From Tridacna crocea (Eukaryota; Mollusca; Bivalvia; Cardiida; Cardiidae), in the NCBI GenBank assembly GCA_943736015.1, contig OX031060.1, forward strand, positions 11,545,501 through 11,609,500: a stretch of 64,000 nucleotides of DNA, given 5' to 3'. Both the position numbers and the translations under genes were made by a program. The notes beneath the pieces were generated by a model. That model saw only the letters and a program-made list of their open reading frames with translations, was not told the DNA's origin and did no database searches. Shown here piece by piece: positions 57,301-62,472 of this stretch; within the stretch, counting starts at the first letter, position 1; each line of letters opens with the position of its first letter.

Positions 57301-57939
57301 CTGCGGAACCTCCCAAGAAAAAGGTACAGGTGTTAACCCTTTCCCAAATGACAAATTTTAGACTGTCCCAAACTCAAAGTGTTTGCAGATGACAATTTTG
57401 AATTTGATGAGAATGGCAGATAGTTTTCCAATAGGCTAGAAAACAATATGGAAAATGGAGAAATTGCTCGTTACGCTTCTCCTTTTCCCACAGTGTTTTC
57501 AAAAGACTTGTACTGCAGACACGTAAAAACCACGGCTTGTTTGGGAAAGAGTTACTACGCAATCCTGAATTAAAAGGACCCCAAGGAAAATGACTTAAAA
57601 ACATTTGAAAACACAATGAGAAAAGGAGAAATGCTGGTAACAACAGCATTTTCTTCTTTTCACAATTTTTCACCCTTTCAGTGACTGATTTCATAATATT
57701 TATAAATTTTATTTCAACTCAGACAAGTTTGAAGCTTTTGCAATGTACCATTGAAATAAAGCATTGCTGCTTCTATTTTTTTTTTATCTTGTAAATAACA
57801 TGTATAGATATCCAACGCAATGTACATGTACATTTTTATATTTCATGTATCTGAGATTTGTTTGGTTCTTTTACTCATTTTGTTGAATTGTTCTTTTTTT
57901 TTCAATTCTTTTCAGTCTAGAACATGTACAATTTTGTGA
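30277..57939 (+). CDS. RPGR: RPGR orthologue, 20 coding exons (whole gene span)
   Basis: In vertebrates RPGR acts at the ciliary transition zone and basal body, binding RPGRIP1, PDE6D and small GTPases. Coding exons join at 30307/32940, 33065/34134, 34226/35961, 36023/36390, 36545/37377, 37526/39010, 39162/39823, 39975/41383, 41507/42583, 42780/43152, 43278/43925, 43974/46808, 46882/48593, 48685/50738, 50864/51595, 51921/53808, 53941/55220, 55339/57225 and 57323/57916. If all are used the protein is 807 residues, close to the 815 of human RPGR 1-19. The start gives [10 protein letters not shown] then [16 protein letters not shown], nearly the human [16 protein letters not shown]. Seven CG-x-x-H-type signatures (CGDEH, CGRVH, AGADH, CGYYH, CGGSH, CGENH, CGGCH) define a seven-bladed RCC1-like propeller to about residue 368. 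Then come a linker with [11 protein letters not shown] (human RTLPPIEGTLG), [10 protein letters not shown], acidic and KDKKKD-rich blocks, and SRTCTIL. All junctions keep frame. The exon 18 donor (GTTGTG) is weak. Confidence 0.93.
31491..31554. repeat. GATCAGACTGCA hairpin repeat in RPGR intron 1
   Basis: GGACAATGTAGATCTAAGAA with the complement ending AAACTACAATGTCC; loop ATTCTG. Confidence 0.6.
31585..31824 (+). mobile_element. Hairpin MITE, subfamily A, with duplicated centre
   Basis: In RPGR intron 1. The centre reads GCTGGTAACCAGCAGGTAACC: the CAGGTAACC core is duplicated. Ends TTAACCCATTACC and TTTGGTAATGAGTTAA. Confidence 0.7.
32404..32772 (+). mobile_element. Chimeric hairpin MITE of four half-elements
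   Basis: In RPGR intron 1. A plus-type left half (CCACACAATCCTTAC) reaches the palindrome. A minus-type right half follows (TTATCTCAGGGTTG to AAAGGGTTAG, ending about 32568), then a minus-type left half (32575-32665), then a plus-type right half ending TTTGGTAATGAGATAA. Confidence 0.6.
32940..33065 (+). CDS. RPGR: RPGR exon 2
   Basis: Acceptor TTTTTGTAG, donor GCAG|GTAGGT. Encodes [20 protein letters not shown] and [22 protein letters not shown]: first propeller blade. A second possible donor four bases on (GTAG|GTACC) would break the frame. Confidence 0.93.
33149..33356 (+). mobile_element. Hairpin MITE, subfamily A, reduced loop
   Basis: In RPGR intron 2. Loop shortened to ATGCTGTTGAGCAGCAT. 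The right half is partly degraded. Confidence 0.65.
33425..33960 (+). repeat. Diverged tandem repeat, about 150-bp unit
   Basis: In RPGR intron 2. Three imperfect units each carrying CTCTAGAGGCC (33507, 33649 and a variant at 33808), then a GTCA-rich block and GGTCAAATCTTAG. Preceded by TTAGCTCACCTAAA. Common bivalve repeat type, related in design to the pearl-like elements. Confidence 0.55.
34134..34226 (+). CDS. RPGR: RPGR exon 3
   Basis: Encodes [19 protein letters not shown] and [12 protein letters not shown] (human LYMFGSNNWGQLGLGSKSA). Acceptor TTTTACAG, donor AAAT|GTATGT, phase 1 on both sides. Confidence 0.93.
34284..35506. mobile_element. hAT-like 1.2-kb non-autonomous element
   Basis: In RPGR intron 3. 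Ends CAAGGTTGG and CCAACCTTG, flanked by the exact 8-bp repeat GTGGAAGT (34276-34283 and 35507-35514). Subterminal regions at both ends contain GGTTTTAACCGGTTAAAACC palindromes and repeated GGTCAATAC/ATTGACC motifs. An 8-bp duplication and CA..TG ends fit hAT. The interior has no transposase ORF. Confidence 0.8.
35961..36023 (+). CDS. RPGR: RPGR exon 4
   Basis: Short 63-base exon encoding [20 protein letters not shown] (human LKPEKVKLAACGRNHTLVS). Strong T-rich acceptor and ACAG|GTAATA donor. Completes the blade begun in exon 3. Confidence 0.93.
36390..36545 (+). CDS. RPGR: RPGR exon 5
   Basis: Encodes [20 protein letters not shown] and [12 protein letters not shown]: one complete blade. Phase 1 at both ends. 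The conserved Cys of the CG-x-x-H signature is Ala here (AGADH), as the equivalent human blade has AGSNT. Confidence 0.93.
37104..37333 (-). mobile_element. Hairpin MITE, subfamily B, in RPGR intron 5
   Basis: TAAACCCTTTCCCAAACGAC to GTTTGGGAAAGGGTTAA. Centre GAAATTGCTTGTTACGAGCA, with a single G-T-type mismatch. Confidence 0.75.
37377..37526 (+). CDS. RPGR: RPGR exon 6
   Basis: Encodes [20 protein letters not shown] and [12 protein letters not shown] (human ISCGYYHSAFVT). Flanked by a subfamily B MITE 44 bp upstream and a subfamily A MITE starting 15 bp after the donor. Confidence 0.93.
37542..37770 (+). mobile_element. Hairpin MITE, subfamily A, in RPGR intron 6
   Basis: Begins 15 bp after the exon 6 donor with TTAACCCTTTCCCAAACAAT. 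Its ends use the GGGAAAGGG form found in subfamily B, while its centre is the A type (ATGCTAGTAACCAGCAT). Confidence 0.75.
37857..38086 (-). mobile_element. Hairpin MITE, subfamily A, diverged
   Basis: RPGR intron 6. Centre ATGCTGGTACCCAGCAT. Outer arms use AACAATGTGGG. Confidence 0.6.
38726..38951 (-). mobile_element. Hairpin MITE, subfamily A
   Basis: RPGR intron 6, ending about 60 bp before exon 7. TTAACTCATTACCAAACGAC to GTGGTAAAGGGTCAA. Confidence 0.7.
39010..39162 (+). CDS. RPGR: RPGR exon 7
   Basis: Encodes [20 protein letters not shown] and [12 protein letters not shown] (human DGELYVFGEPENGKLGL and VACGGEHTVVLT). Donor ACAG|GTCAGT. Confidence 0.93.
39823..39975 (+). CDS. RPGR: RPGR exon 8
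   Basis: Encodes [20 protein letters not shown] and [12 protein letters not shown] (human ISCGENHTALIT). Donor TCAG|GTAAGT, followed 11 bp later by a MITE. Confidence 0.93.
39987..40215 (-). mobile_element. Hairpin MITE, subfamily A
   Basis: RPGR intron 8, 11 bp from the donor. Palindrome perfect over CATTGTGGGAAAAGGAG and ATGCTGGTTACCAGCAT. Confidence 0.75.
40602..40830 (-). mobile_element. Hairpin MITE, subfamily A
   Basis: RPGR intron 8. TTAACTCATTACCGAACG to GTGTGGTAATGGGTTAA. A degraded relative follows to 40960 and another precedes at 40385-40530. Confidence 0.7.
41383..41507 (+). CDS. RPGR: RPGR exon 9
   Basis: Encodes [20 protein letters not shown], matching human [16 protein letters not shown] almost exactly. 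Ends in phase 0 at AAAAG|GTAAGG, breaking the phase-1 pattern just before the propeller closes. Confidence 0.94.
41526..41751 (+). mobile_element. Hairpin MITE, subfamily A
   Basis: RPGR intron 9, 18 bp after the donor. Right palindrome arm truncated (CCCACTATTTTG). Confidence 0.7.
42583..42780 (+). CDS. RPGR: RPGR exon 10
   Basis: Starts [14 protein letters not shown] (human VACGGCHMVVFA), which closes the propeller, and continues into a polar, acidic linker with [10 protein letters not shown] and [10 protein letters not shown]. Donor TTCA|GTAAGT. Confidence 0.93.
43152..43278 (+). CDS. RPGR: RPGR exon 11
   Basis: Encodes [20 protein letters not shown], aligned with human FSMRRTLPPIEGTLGLS, then [19 protein letters not shown]. 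Acceptor TTTTCACAG, donor TTAG|GTATGT. Confidence 0.9.
43316..43542 (+). mobile_element. Hairpin MITE, subfamily A
   Basis: RPGR intron 11, 38 bp after the donor. Palindrome with GGTAACC centre; right end GTTTGGTAAAGAGTTAA. Confidence 0.7.
43925..43974 (+). CDS. RPGR: RPGR exon 12
   Basis: Fifty-base exon encoding [17 protein letters not shown]. Acceptor TTTTTTCCAG, donor ACAG|GTATCT. Supported by phase agreement on both sides (1 in, 0 out); too diverged to align confidently to human. Confidence 0.8.
44032..44261 (+). mobile_element. Hairpin MITE, subfamily A, near-perfect
   Basis: RPGR intron 12. TTAACCCATTACCACACAAT to GTGGTAATGGGTTAA. The palindrome of about 70 bp from GAAAACACTGTGGG is exact. 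Among the least decayed copies in the window. Confidence 0.8.
44356..44565 (+). repeat. 51-bp minisatellite, four units
   Basis: AAAAGCCTGTGAATGAG recurs at 44356, 44407, 44458 and 44509, with a partial at 44560. Because 51 is a multiple of three, an open frame spans it by chance; it is intronic (RPGR intron 12). Confidence 0.8.
45183..46684 (-). mobile_element. Hairpin MITE, subfamily A, split by a pearl-like element
   Basis: Left part 45183-45342 (TTAACTCATTACCAGAAGAC to CATTTTCTCCTTTT). Right part 46615-46684 (TTCCACAATGTTTTCTAAAG to GGTAATGGGTTAA). Removing the 1.27-kb insert restores a standard copy. Confidence 0.8.
45343..46614 (+). mobile_element. Pearl/Helentron-like element with seven 156-bp core repeats
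   Basis: RPGR intron 12. 5' end ATACGCCCGTC (45344-45354), a GGGCGGGCG tract, then cores starting at GTCCGG/GTCTGG positions 45451, 45608, 45765, 45921, 46077, 46233, 46389 and a partial at 46545. An inverted GACGGGCGTAT lies at 46581-46591, and the 3' end is TTGCCGCTCTTG. The core shares GGTGGATAGATCTCAT and GGAGTGCAGTGCACA with 14470-14916. Confidence 0.75.
46808..46882 (+). CDS. RPGR: RPGR exon 13
   Basis: Encodes [20 protein letters not shown] then KQPDP, a Pro- and Arg-rich segment. Donor ATCCA|GTAAGA is itself the first base of a six-copy 86-bp tandem repeat. Confidence 0.82.
46883..47395 (+). repeat. Six tandem 86-bp units, each beginning with a splice-donor motif
   Basis: RPGR intron 13. 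Units start GTAAGATATT (one has GTAAGATAGT) at 46883, 46969, 47055, 47141, 47227 and 47313, and run through TTTCTGCATGAATT and ACACATTTTCC to CAAGCAAATGACA. The first is the exon 13 donor itself. Confidence 0.85.
47491..47711 (-). mobile_element. Hairpin MITE, subfamily A, left arm deleted
   Basis: RPGR intron 13. AACTTTGTGGGAAAGGGG passes directly to TAACCAGCATTTTCTCC, so the first arm of the palindrome is largely missing. Confidence 0.65.
47904..48210 (+). repeat. Truncated TATACCCCC element, then decayed MITE
   Basis: 47904-47960 (ATTATACCCCCCCACAACG) matches the start of the element at 49173. A worn hairpin MITE follows (about 48015-48210), with its loop reduced to AAATGCATGTTCTCC. Confidence 0.5.
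48593..48685 (+). CDS. RPGR: RPGR exon 14
   Basis: Encodes [20 protein letters not shown] then [11 protein letters not shown]: first acidic block. The acceptor is TAGCAG, a NAGNAG tandem site, so the first Gln may be optional. Donor AAGA|GTAGGT. Confidence 0.82.
48798..49026 (-). mobile_element. Hairpin MITE, subfamily B
   Basis: RPGR intron 14. TTAACCCTTACCCAAACG to TTTGGGAAAGGGTTAA. Palindrome AACACTGTGGGAAAAGGAG around TTGCTCGTTACGAGCAA; one mismatch (TTCTTC). Confidence 0.75.
49173..49490 (+). mobile_element. TATACCCCC/(GTCT)n element, pearl/Helentron-like
   Basis: RPGR intron 14. Starts TATACCCCCACAAAACG with a complementary TTTTGGGGGTA, then a (GTCT/GTGT)n tract (49205-49262), a non-repeated body, and GGGGGTATT with 3' end GACAGCTCTGGTTT. 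Confidence 0.6.
49937..50165 (-). mobile_element. Hairpin MITE, subfamily A
   Basis: RPGR intron 14. TTAACTCATTACCAAACAAC to GTGTGGTAATGGGTTAA. Centre GGTAACC. Confidence 0.7.
50738..50864 (+). CDS. RPGR: RPGR exon 15
   Basis: Encodes [20 protein letters not shown], then [19 protein letters not shown]. Acceptor TTTTGTAG, donor AAAA|GTAAGA. Start of the alternating acidic and basic tail. Confidence 0.82.
51005..51230 (+). mobile_element. Decayed hairpin MITE
   Basis: RPGR intron 15. Landmarks remain (ACCACACAATTGC, CCCTGAGAAAATAAGC, ATGCTGGTAACC) but the right arm of the palindrome is lost. Confidence 0.5.
51309..51521 (-). mobile_element. Hairpin MITE, subfamily A
   Basis: RPGR intron 15. 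TTAACTGTTTACCAAACAAC to GTGTGGTAAAGAGTTAA. Centre ATGCTGATACCCAGCAT. Confidence 0.7.
51595..51921 (+). CDS. RPGR: RPGR exon 16 (largest tail exon)
   Basis: 109 codons. [20 protein letters not shown], then a Glu run, then about ten KDKKKD-type heptads, then [15 protein letters not shown]. Acceptor ATCTTTCAG, donor GCAG|GTATTC. Functionally comparable to the Glu-rich tail of vertebrate RPGR, but richer in Lys-Asp than Glu-Gly. Confidence 0.85.
52158..52431. repeat. Large foldback carrying AAGTGTC hairpins
   Basis: RPGR intron 16. The outer ends TATGGCCTGGAACCTGTG and GTTGCAAGCCATATA are inverted. Inside is a hairpin at 52195-52262 (AATGTCATCTTGGATTAGCC and complement) and a reversed, diverged hairpin arm at 52322-52400. 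Related to 15035-15150. Confidence 0.65.
52959..53188. mobile_element. Hairpin MITE, subfamily C, copy 1
   Basis: RPGR intron 16. TTAACTCTTTACCCCATAAG to GGAGTAAAGGGTTAA. Palindrome AACATTGTGGCAAAAGGTG around GAAATTGCTCGTCACGAGCA. The outer sequences (GGCATTTCTATGGTATCTC, TGACCCTAAATAA) are unlike A and B. Confidence 0.75.
53470..53695. mobile_element. Hairpin MITE, subfamily C, copy 2
   Basis: RPGR intron 16, 112 bp before exon 17. Same outer blocks and the same CGTCACG centre as copy 1. One arm mismatch (TTGTTGC). Confidence 0.75.
53808..53941 (+). CDS. RPGR: RPGR exon 17
   Basis: Encodes [20 protein letters not shown] through [17 protein letters not shown]. Acceptor ATTTTCAG, donor AGAG|GTAAGG, phase 0 out. 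Because exon 19 starts in phase 0, skipping exon 18 keeps the frame. Confidence 0.85.
54962..55190 (-). mobile_element. Hairpin MITE, subfamily A
   Basis: RPGR intron 17, ending 29 bp before exon 18, so its end lies in the branch-point zone. TTAACTCTTTACCAAACGAC to GTGTGGTAAAGAGTTAA. Confidence 0.75.
55220..55348 (+). CDS. RPGR: RPGR exon 18, possible alternative terminal exon
   Basis: Encodes [20 protein letters not shown] through KKKKKDK. After 55339 the only in-frame donor is AAG|GTTGTG, a poor match to consensus. Read through, it gives Val-Val and TAA at 55346-55348. So it may be a terminal exon, an internal exon with a weak donor, or both. An AATAAA lies at 55984-55989. Confidence 0.7.
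   Translation, partial: EEQEEDGKKKKDKKKDKKDKDKKEDKKDKDKKDKKKKKDKVV
55855..56065 (-). repeat. 350-bp dispersed repeat, decayed copy
   Basis: RPGR intron 18. TGTCATATTCTTCAAGGATT, then GACGCATCACTCACCCCC, later CACCATCTAGATGGAGATAAT. Contains the AATAAA at 55984-55989. Confidence 0.5.
56576..56748 (+). mobile_element. Hairpin MITE, subfamily A, right half shortened
   Basis: RPGR intron 18. A duplicated left end (TTAACCCATTAGCCCACAAT at 56525) precedes the main copy. The right half jumps from AAATTTCAAATT to CTCATCGTTTGG. Confidence 0.65.
56841..57070 (+). mobile_element. Hairpin MITE, subfamily A
   Basis: RPGR intron 18. TTAACCTTTTACCAAACAAT to TTAGTAAAGAGTTAA. Centre ATGCTGATAACCAGCAT. Confidence 0.7.
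57225..57323 (+). CDS. RPGR: RPGR exon 19
   Basis: Encodes [20 protein letters not shown] then [13 protein letters not shown]. Acceptor TTATTCTAG. Donor AAAAAG|GTACAG, or two codons later at CAG|GTGTTA; both keep the frame. A subfamily B MITE begins 9 bp after the first donor. Confidence 0.83.
57333..57554 (-). mobile_element. Hairpin MITE, subfamily B, partial right arm
   Basis: RPGR intron 19, 9 bp after the donor. The palindrome is TTGCTCGTTACG followed directly by CTTCTCCTTTTCCC: seven or so bases of the right arm are lost. Confidence 0.7.
57916..57939 (+). CDS. RPGR: RPGR exon 20, terminal, prenylation signal
   Basis: Encodes SRTCTIL and TGA after acceptor TTCTTTTCAG. CTIL is a CaaX box with Leu, predicting geranylgeranylation. 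Human RPGR 1-19 ends with the same four residues, which target it to cilia with PDE6D. This is the strongest evidence for where the gene ends. Confidence 0.9.
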   Translation, partial: SRTCTIL

Positions 57940-58408
57940 AGAGGAAACAGAATTTGTACAAAACCTTGAACTCAGGACTATAAATTATGATAATAGACAA
58001 AGTGCTGGAAGTTTGCACAGATCAGTAGGAGTTTGCTGCCAAACTATGATAATACACATGTTAAAGACAGGATTCATGGTGCTAGTGTGCGATACGTACA
58101 GCTCCTGGAGAACTTTTTGTTACCAACAAGGGGTCTTATGAAGGAAACTACCTAGTTTTATCACTGTACTGCACTAGTAAAGTACAGCATGTAAATTTAT
58201 CCTTTCAAGCCATTTGGATTGATTTTCAACTGCCTGCGTTGTTAATGTAAACTAATCTTGTTATGATTTATAAAATTAGTTTATATAGTTGTATGTAACT
58301 ACCATCTGGCCTGCAAAATGTGAAATATTTTTGTAGGGGCAACAGTATATAAAATAATCTCTTCTCTCTCACTTTGAATAATTTTTTCTTGCATAGATTT
58401 GTTTGGAT
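57940..58408 (+). other. RPGR 3' untranslated region (inferred)
   Basis: Unique AT-rich sequence after the stop codon up to a TIR element. No AATAAA occurs in this stretch. The first is at 58831-58836, beyond that element, so the transcript may run through it or use a variant signal. Confidence 0.45.
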
Positions 58409-58820
58409 CCATCTCCATGAGCCAAGGTTATGATTACTACGTGGATCTTACCTTGGCTGATTGAGCCTGATTTCGAGATTCCTGCAATGCGCCCTCTGTT
58501 GGATGCTGGTTATTACCCCCCTTTACAACATATATCTGAAAGCCAGTGAAATACCGTTTTACAAATCACTGACGAATACAATTATCCAACATGAAGTGAT
58601 AAGCAGACATCCACGTGGGTTTCCATGTTTATTTTCTATTCGAAAGGTCGCGACCTTATTATATTTTTATCAAAGGTGAAATGCTATGAGCGATTTTATT
58701 CGTTGCAGTAAAAGCTGGCTGCATCCAATGAAAAAGCGTATCGGGTGAATGTAAAAATCAAGCTCGATCCACCAAGGGTAGAGTACGTAGTGAATCGTCA
58801 GCCTTGGCTTGCGAAGATGG
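58409..58820 (+). mobile_element. 410-bp TIR element, copy 2
   Basis: CCATCTCCATGAGCCAAGG and the inverted CCTTGGCTTGCGAAGATGG. Flanks TTTGGAT and TTTGGGT suggest a 7-bp duplication with one change. Runs opposite to 19592-19994. Lies in the presumed RPGR 3' region. Confidence 0.7.
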
Positions 58821-58849
58821 TTTGGGTCAAAATAAAGATTTCATCACAA

Positions 58850-59077
58850 TAACTCTTTACCACACAATCCCTACTTTTGACGACCCTGAGAAAGAAGCCT
58901 CTAGAAAACATTGTGGGAAAAGGAGAAAATGCTGGTAACCAGCATTTTCTCCTTTTCCCACAATGTTTTCTACCCTTCACAAATCGAATTTCAAATCATC
59001 AGTCACTTTTATTTTGTCATCTGCAAATGCTATCAATTTGGACAAGCCTAAAATATTGTGGTTTGGTAATGAGTTAA
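58850..59077 (+). mobile_element. Hairpin MITE, subfamily A
   Basis: AACTCTTTACCACACAATCC to TTTGGTAATGAGTTAA, with an exact palindrome from AGAAAACATTGTGGG. Confidence 0.75.
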
Positions 59078-59390
59078 TGGAATAGATCTACATGCATGTG
59101 GCATTTTTTTATTTTTACTCAAGATTTTTCATATATAAAAAGAGTATAAAAGCTTTTAAATTAGAATGATTAATTCTCAAAGCTAGAGTCTGTGATATTA
59201 TATAAAACATTTCTCATTTCATGAGCATGACTTATTTTGTGTTATGAGTGTTTTTATTGTTATGAGTTTATTTTGTTGTCTCTTTCTTGTCAAGACACGG
59301 AGTGTTTGTAGAGCATTACATGTACATTTTTAAACATGCATACATACACACATACATACATACATTAGCACTACCACCTCTTCATTTTTA

Positions 59391-59655
59391 AAGCCCACTC
59401 GGGTGGCTCAGTGGTGAGCATGTCAGACTCATGACCTGGTGGTTGTGAGTTCAATATCTGGTTGAGGCGAACTCTCTAACCGGCATATTTTCACCTCTCA
59501 CCTCTGCTGAAGCATGTGAGAAAAGTAGTCGGTGGCTTTGGAAAGAAAATTGTGTCAGTACTGGTATGAGAAAGCCAGGAAACACATGTGCGTCACTGTC
59601 CGCCATGATATGAGCTTAGCTGTTAATGTGGCGTTGAACCCCAATACGACATCAA
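59391..59655 (+). repeat. tRNA-derived SINE, near full length
   Basis: AGCCCACTCGGGTGGCTCAG forms a tRNA-like 5' end with A box TGGCTCAGTGG, then an anticodon-like CTCATGA and B box GTGAGTTCAATATC. The body ends in GGCGTTGAACCCCAATACGA, a tail typical of molluscan SINEs as I recall them. Confidence 0.65.
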
Positions 59656-59751
59656 CTTCATTTTTCATCTGGATTATTTTGGGCTTACAAGAAATTCTTT
59701 GAAACTTCTGATTCATCCTCATGGTATATTGCATCTGTGCATGTACACAAG

Positions 59752-59981
59752 TTAACTCTTCACCACACAATCCCGAGTTTTGACACCCTTGAAGGAAAAG
59801 CCTTTTGAAAACATTGTGGGAAAAGGAGAAAATGCTGGTAACCAGCATTTTCTCCTTTTCCCACAATGTTTTCTACCCATTCATAGAAAAATAATTTCAT
59901 ATGAGCCAAACTTAAACTGTCATTTTCAAATGCTTTCAACTTGAATAGGTCTAAAAGTTTTGTTATGTGGTAAAGGGTTAA
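59752..59981 (+). mobile_element. Hairpin MITE, subfamily A
   Basis: TTAACTCTTCACCACACAAT to GTGGTAAAGGGTTAA. Exact palindrome from GAAAACATTGTGGG. Confidence 0.75.
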
Positions 59982-60154
59982 AGGTCAGAGCAGACTAAGA
60001 TCAGGCTGCATTGATACGGTATCTTGTCTTGCTCTACTCTTTTGTAAGAAAACCAGAGGTTGTGAGATAGAAGATATGTCAACTACACATCAGAGGACAA
60101 AATTTTGGACTTGTCCAAATTGAAAGCATTTACAGAGACTGAAGAGTATGTAAT

Positions 60155-60383
60155 TTAACCCATTACCCCACAGTCCTTACTTTTGATGACCCTGAGAAAG
60201 AAGCCGTTAGAAAACATCGTGGGAAAAGGAGAAAATGCTGGTAACAAGCATTTTCTCCTTTTCCCACAATATTTTCTACTCTTCACGAAACAAATTTCAA
60301 TTTTTCGGTCACTTTTATTTTGTTGTCTGCAAATGCTTTCAATTTGGACAAGCCTGAAATTTTGTTGTATGGAAATAAGTTAA
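60155..60383 (+). mobile_element. Hairpin MITE, subfamily A
   Basis: TTAACCCATTACCCCACAGT to TATGGAAATAAGTTAA. Centre ATGCTGGTAACAAGCAT, with one arm mismatch. A worn relative follows to 60545. Confidence 0.7.
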
Positions 60384-60768
60384 AAAAAAACCTGGAATTT
60401 GTCTTTTGAAGGGAGAAATATTGTGGGGAAAAGGAAAAAATGGCAGTTACCAGCATTTTATCCTTTTTTCATTTCCACAATATTTACAAAAGCCCTCTTC
60501 CTCAATTCCTTCTTCCTAAATTCATGATTATATGGCAAGGAGGTAGTGTACTCCAGAACTGAATTTGTACACCAGAAAAGCGTATGGCCTAGGGGGAAAG
60601 GGCCAAAAATTTTGACATCTCTGTAATGTTTTTAGAAAGTGAAGTAAGTGTAATTTGAAAGTTTTTAACAGATCATGGATATTGCCTCTGTAATGTACAG
60701 GGGATTTCATGGATATATGCAAGTGCTTTGTGATTCTTATTTATTGCACCTAAATGGCAACTAGATAA

Positions 60769-61007
60769 ATATATACTACTCAACTTTTGCTTGGGATCAA
60801 AACCAAAATAAAGTTAATTTTTTCGAAAAGGCAAATCCGTTTCTTTGGGCTTTCACGATGTTTGAAAGAACCTTATTCTGTTTATTTGATAATGATTTAT
60901 TTACTATGACCATAGATGAAATGAAACTGTTTTTGTTTGAATAAATTTAATTTTGGAAAAAATATTCTTTTTTTGTTTTGGTCCCTACCAACAGTTGAGT
61001 AGTATAT
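60769..61007. mobile_element. TIR element with ATACTACTCAAC ends, short copy
   Basis: ATATACTACTCAACTTTTGC and the inverted GTTGAGTAGTATAT. 239 bp, no insertion. Related to 11935-12352. Confidence 0.65.
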
Positions 61008-61229
61008 AATTATGTATGCATGACTATGATTCATTTAGATGTTTTGTTTTTTAATTTATTATAGAATATATTGTTAAAAGAATTAGAGGATACTAGTATT
61101 TCAAATTTCATTCAGTGTTTTACGTTGACTCTATCATATTCCGTCCATTTAAAAAGGAATCTTACATTTATATAGCTTTAGAAGTGCCAAATATATGAAT
61201 TGTACATTTTCAGACATAATTTCTGACTG

Positions 61230-61550
61230 ATAGGCAAAATGTAAAAATTGTCCAATTCAAAAAAAATTGCAGATGACAATTTTGATTGTACTAAAACAAT
61301 AAAATTTGTCTTTGAAAAGGAGAAAACATTGTGGGAAAAGAATGAGATGCTGGTAATAAGAAGCCTTAGAAGACATTGTGGGAAAAGGAGAAAATGCTGG
61401 TCACCAGCATTTTCTCCTTTTCCCACAATGCTTTCTTCTCTTCACAAAATAAATTTCAAACTTTCAGTCACTTTAATTTTGTCATCTGCAAATGCTTGCA
61501 ATTTTGACCAGTCTAAAATTTTGTTTTTTGGTAAAGATTTAAACTCAGAT
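61230..61550. mobile_element. Composite hairpin MITE
   Basis: A minus-type left half (61245-61350) joins a plus-type copy (GAAGCCTTAGAAGACATTG at 61360 to TTTTGGTAAAGATTTAA), so two elements fused near their palindromes. Confidence 0.6.
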
Positions 61551-61876
61551 TTTCTGATAAAGGATTAGTTTGCAATTGCATCTTTCTATACTTGACATTT
61601 AGAGCCATGATCAGCTTTGAAATTCTATATGTTCTGATTCTGTTCTACTTTGACTGCAAAAGTAAATTACATAAATTATTATGTTTGGTTCTCTGATAGT
61701 TCACTACATTGTTGTGTCAAGTTGAAAGTTTTGTATGCATGATTTTTTTTTCATTGATACTTATGTTGATGCCATACTGTATCTGTTTAATTGCATCATT
61801 ATGTTTTGCTTGTAACATTTCTGTTACAAATTTTCTCTGAAATTCAATACCCAAACTAGATCAGTTATTTCTAATT

Positions 61877-62083
61877 CTAACTCTGTACCAAACAACAAAC
61901 TTTTGGACTGGACCAAATTGAAAGCGATTGAAGACAAAGTAAACATGACTGAAAAATTCCAATTTGGTTTGGGAAGGGTAGAAAACCTGTTGGAAACCAG
62001 CATTTTCTCCTATTACCACAATGTTTTCAAAAGCTGTCTTTCTCAGGGTCGGCAGAAAGCGCAGTTGTTTGTTAAAGGGTTAA
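61877..62083 (-). mobile_element. Hairpin MITE, subfamily A, left arm deleted
   Basis: AACTCTGTACCAAACAACAA to GTTAAAGGGTTAA. AACCTGTTGGAAACCAGCAT shows loss of the first arm. Confidence 0.65.
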
Positions 62084-62361
62084 GGCAAAATTTTAAGCTT
62101 TTGAAATGTTTTTAATACCATATTCCATATATAGGTAATAAAACAAATTGCTCCTGATTAACATTAAGTTTTCTCATATTTTCAACGTCTCCAAACTTTT
62201 TTTCCTGCAATGAGATATGCACATATATTTGTCTTTGTTTATCCATGAATGTGTATTGTATGTGCATGTGTTAAATGTCACATATATTGTCTAACACTAA
62301 TGATATGGAGCACAATTCTAAACCTTAATATGCAAAGTACATCTTATTTCACTGTACTGGA

Positions 62362-62423
62362 CAGTGAAGATCATGATCAGACTGCTATTCTGCGAAGTCT
62401 AATTATTGATATACTCTGTTCAC
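62362..62423. repeat. GATCAGACTGC hairpin repeat, decayed
   Basis: GGACAGTGAAGATCATGATC and a degenerate complement GAAGTCTAATTATTGATAT. Confidence 0.45.
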
Positions 62424-62472
62424 TGATTTATAAAGTTTAAGTAACCAAAGTGAACAGTTCTGCAATGAACCT

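Noticed and set aside
57724..57760. AATAAA in RPGR intron 19 as the gene's poly(A) signal
   Set aside because: It precedes the CTIL exon, whose match to human RPGR is strong, so it would only serve a truncated transcript for which there is no other sign.
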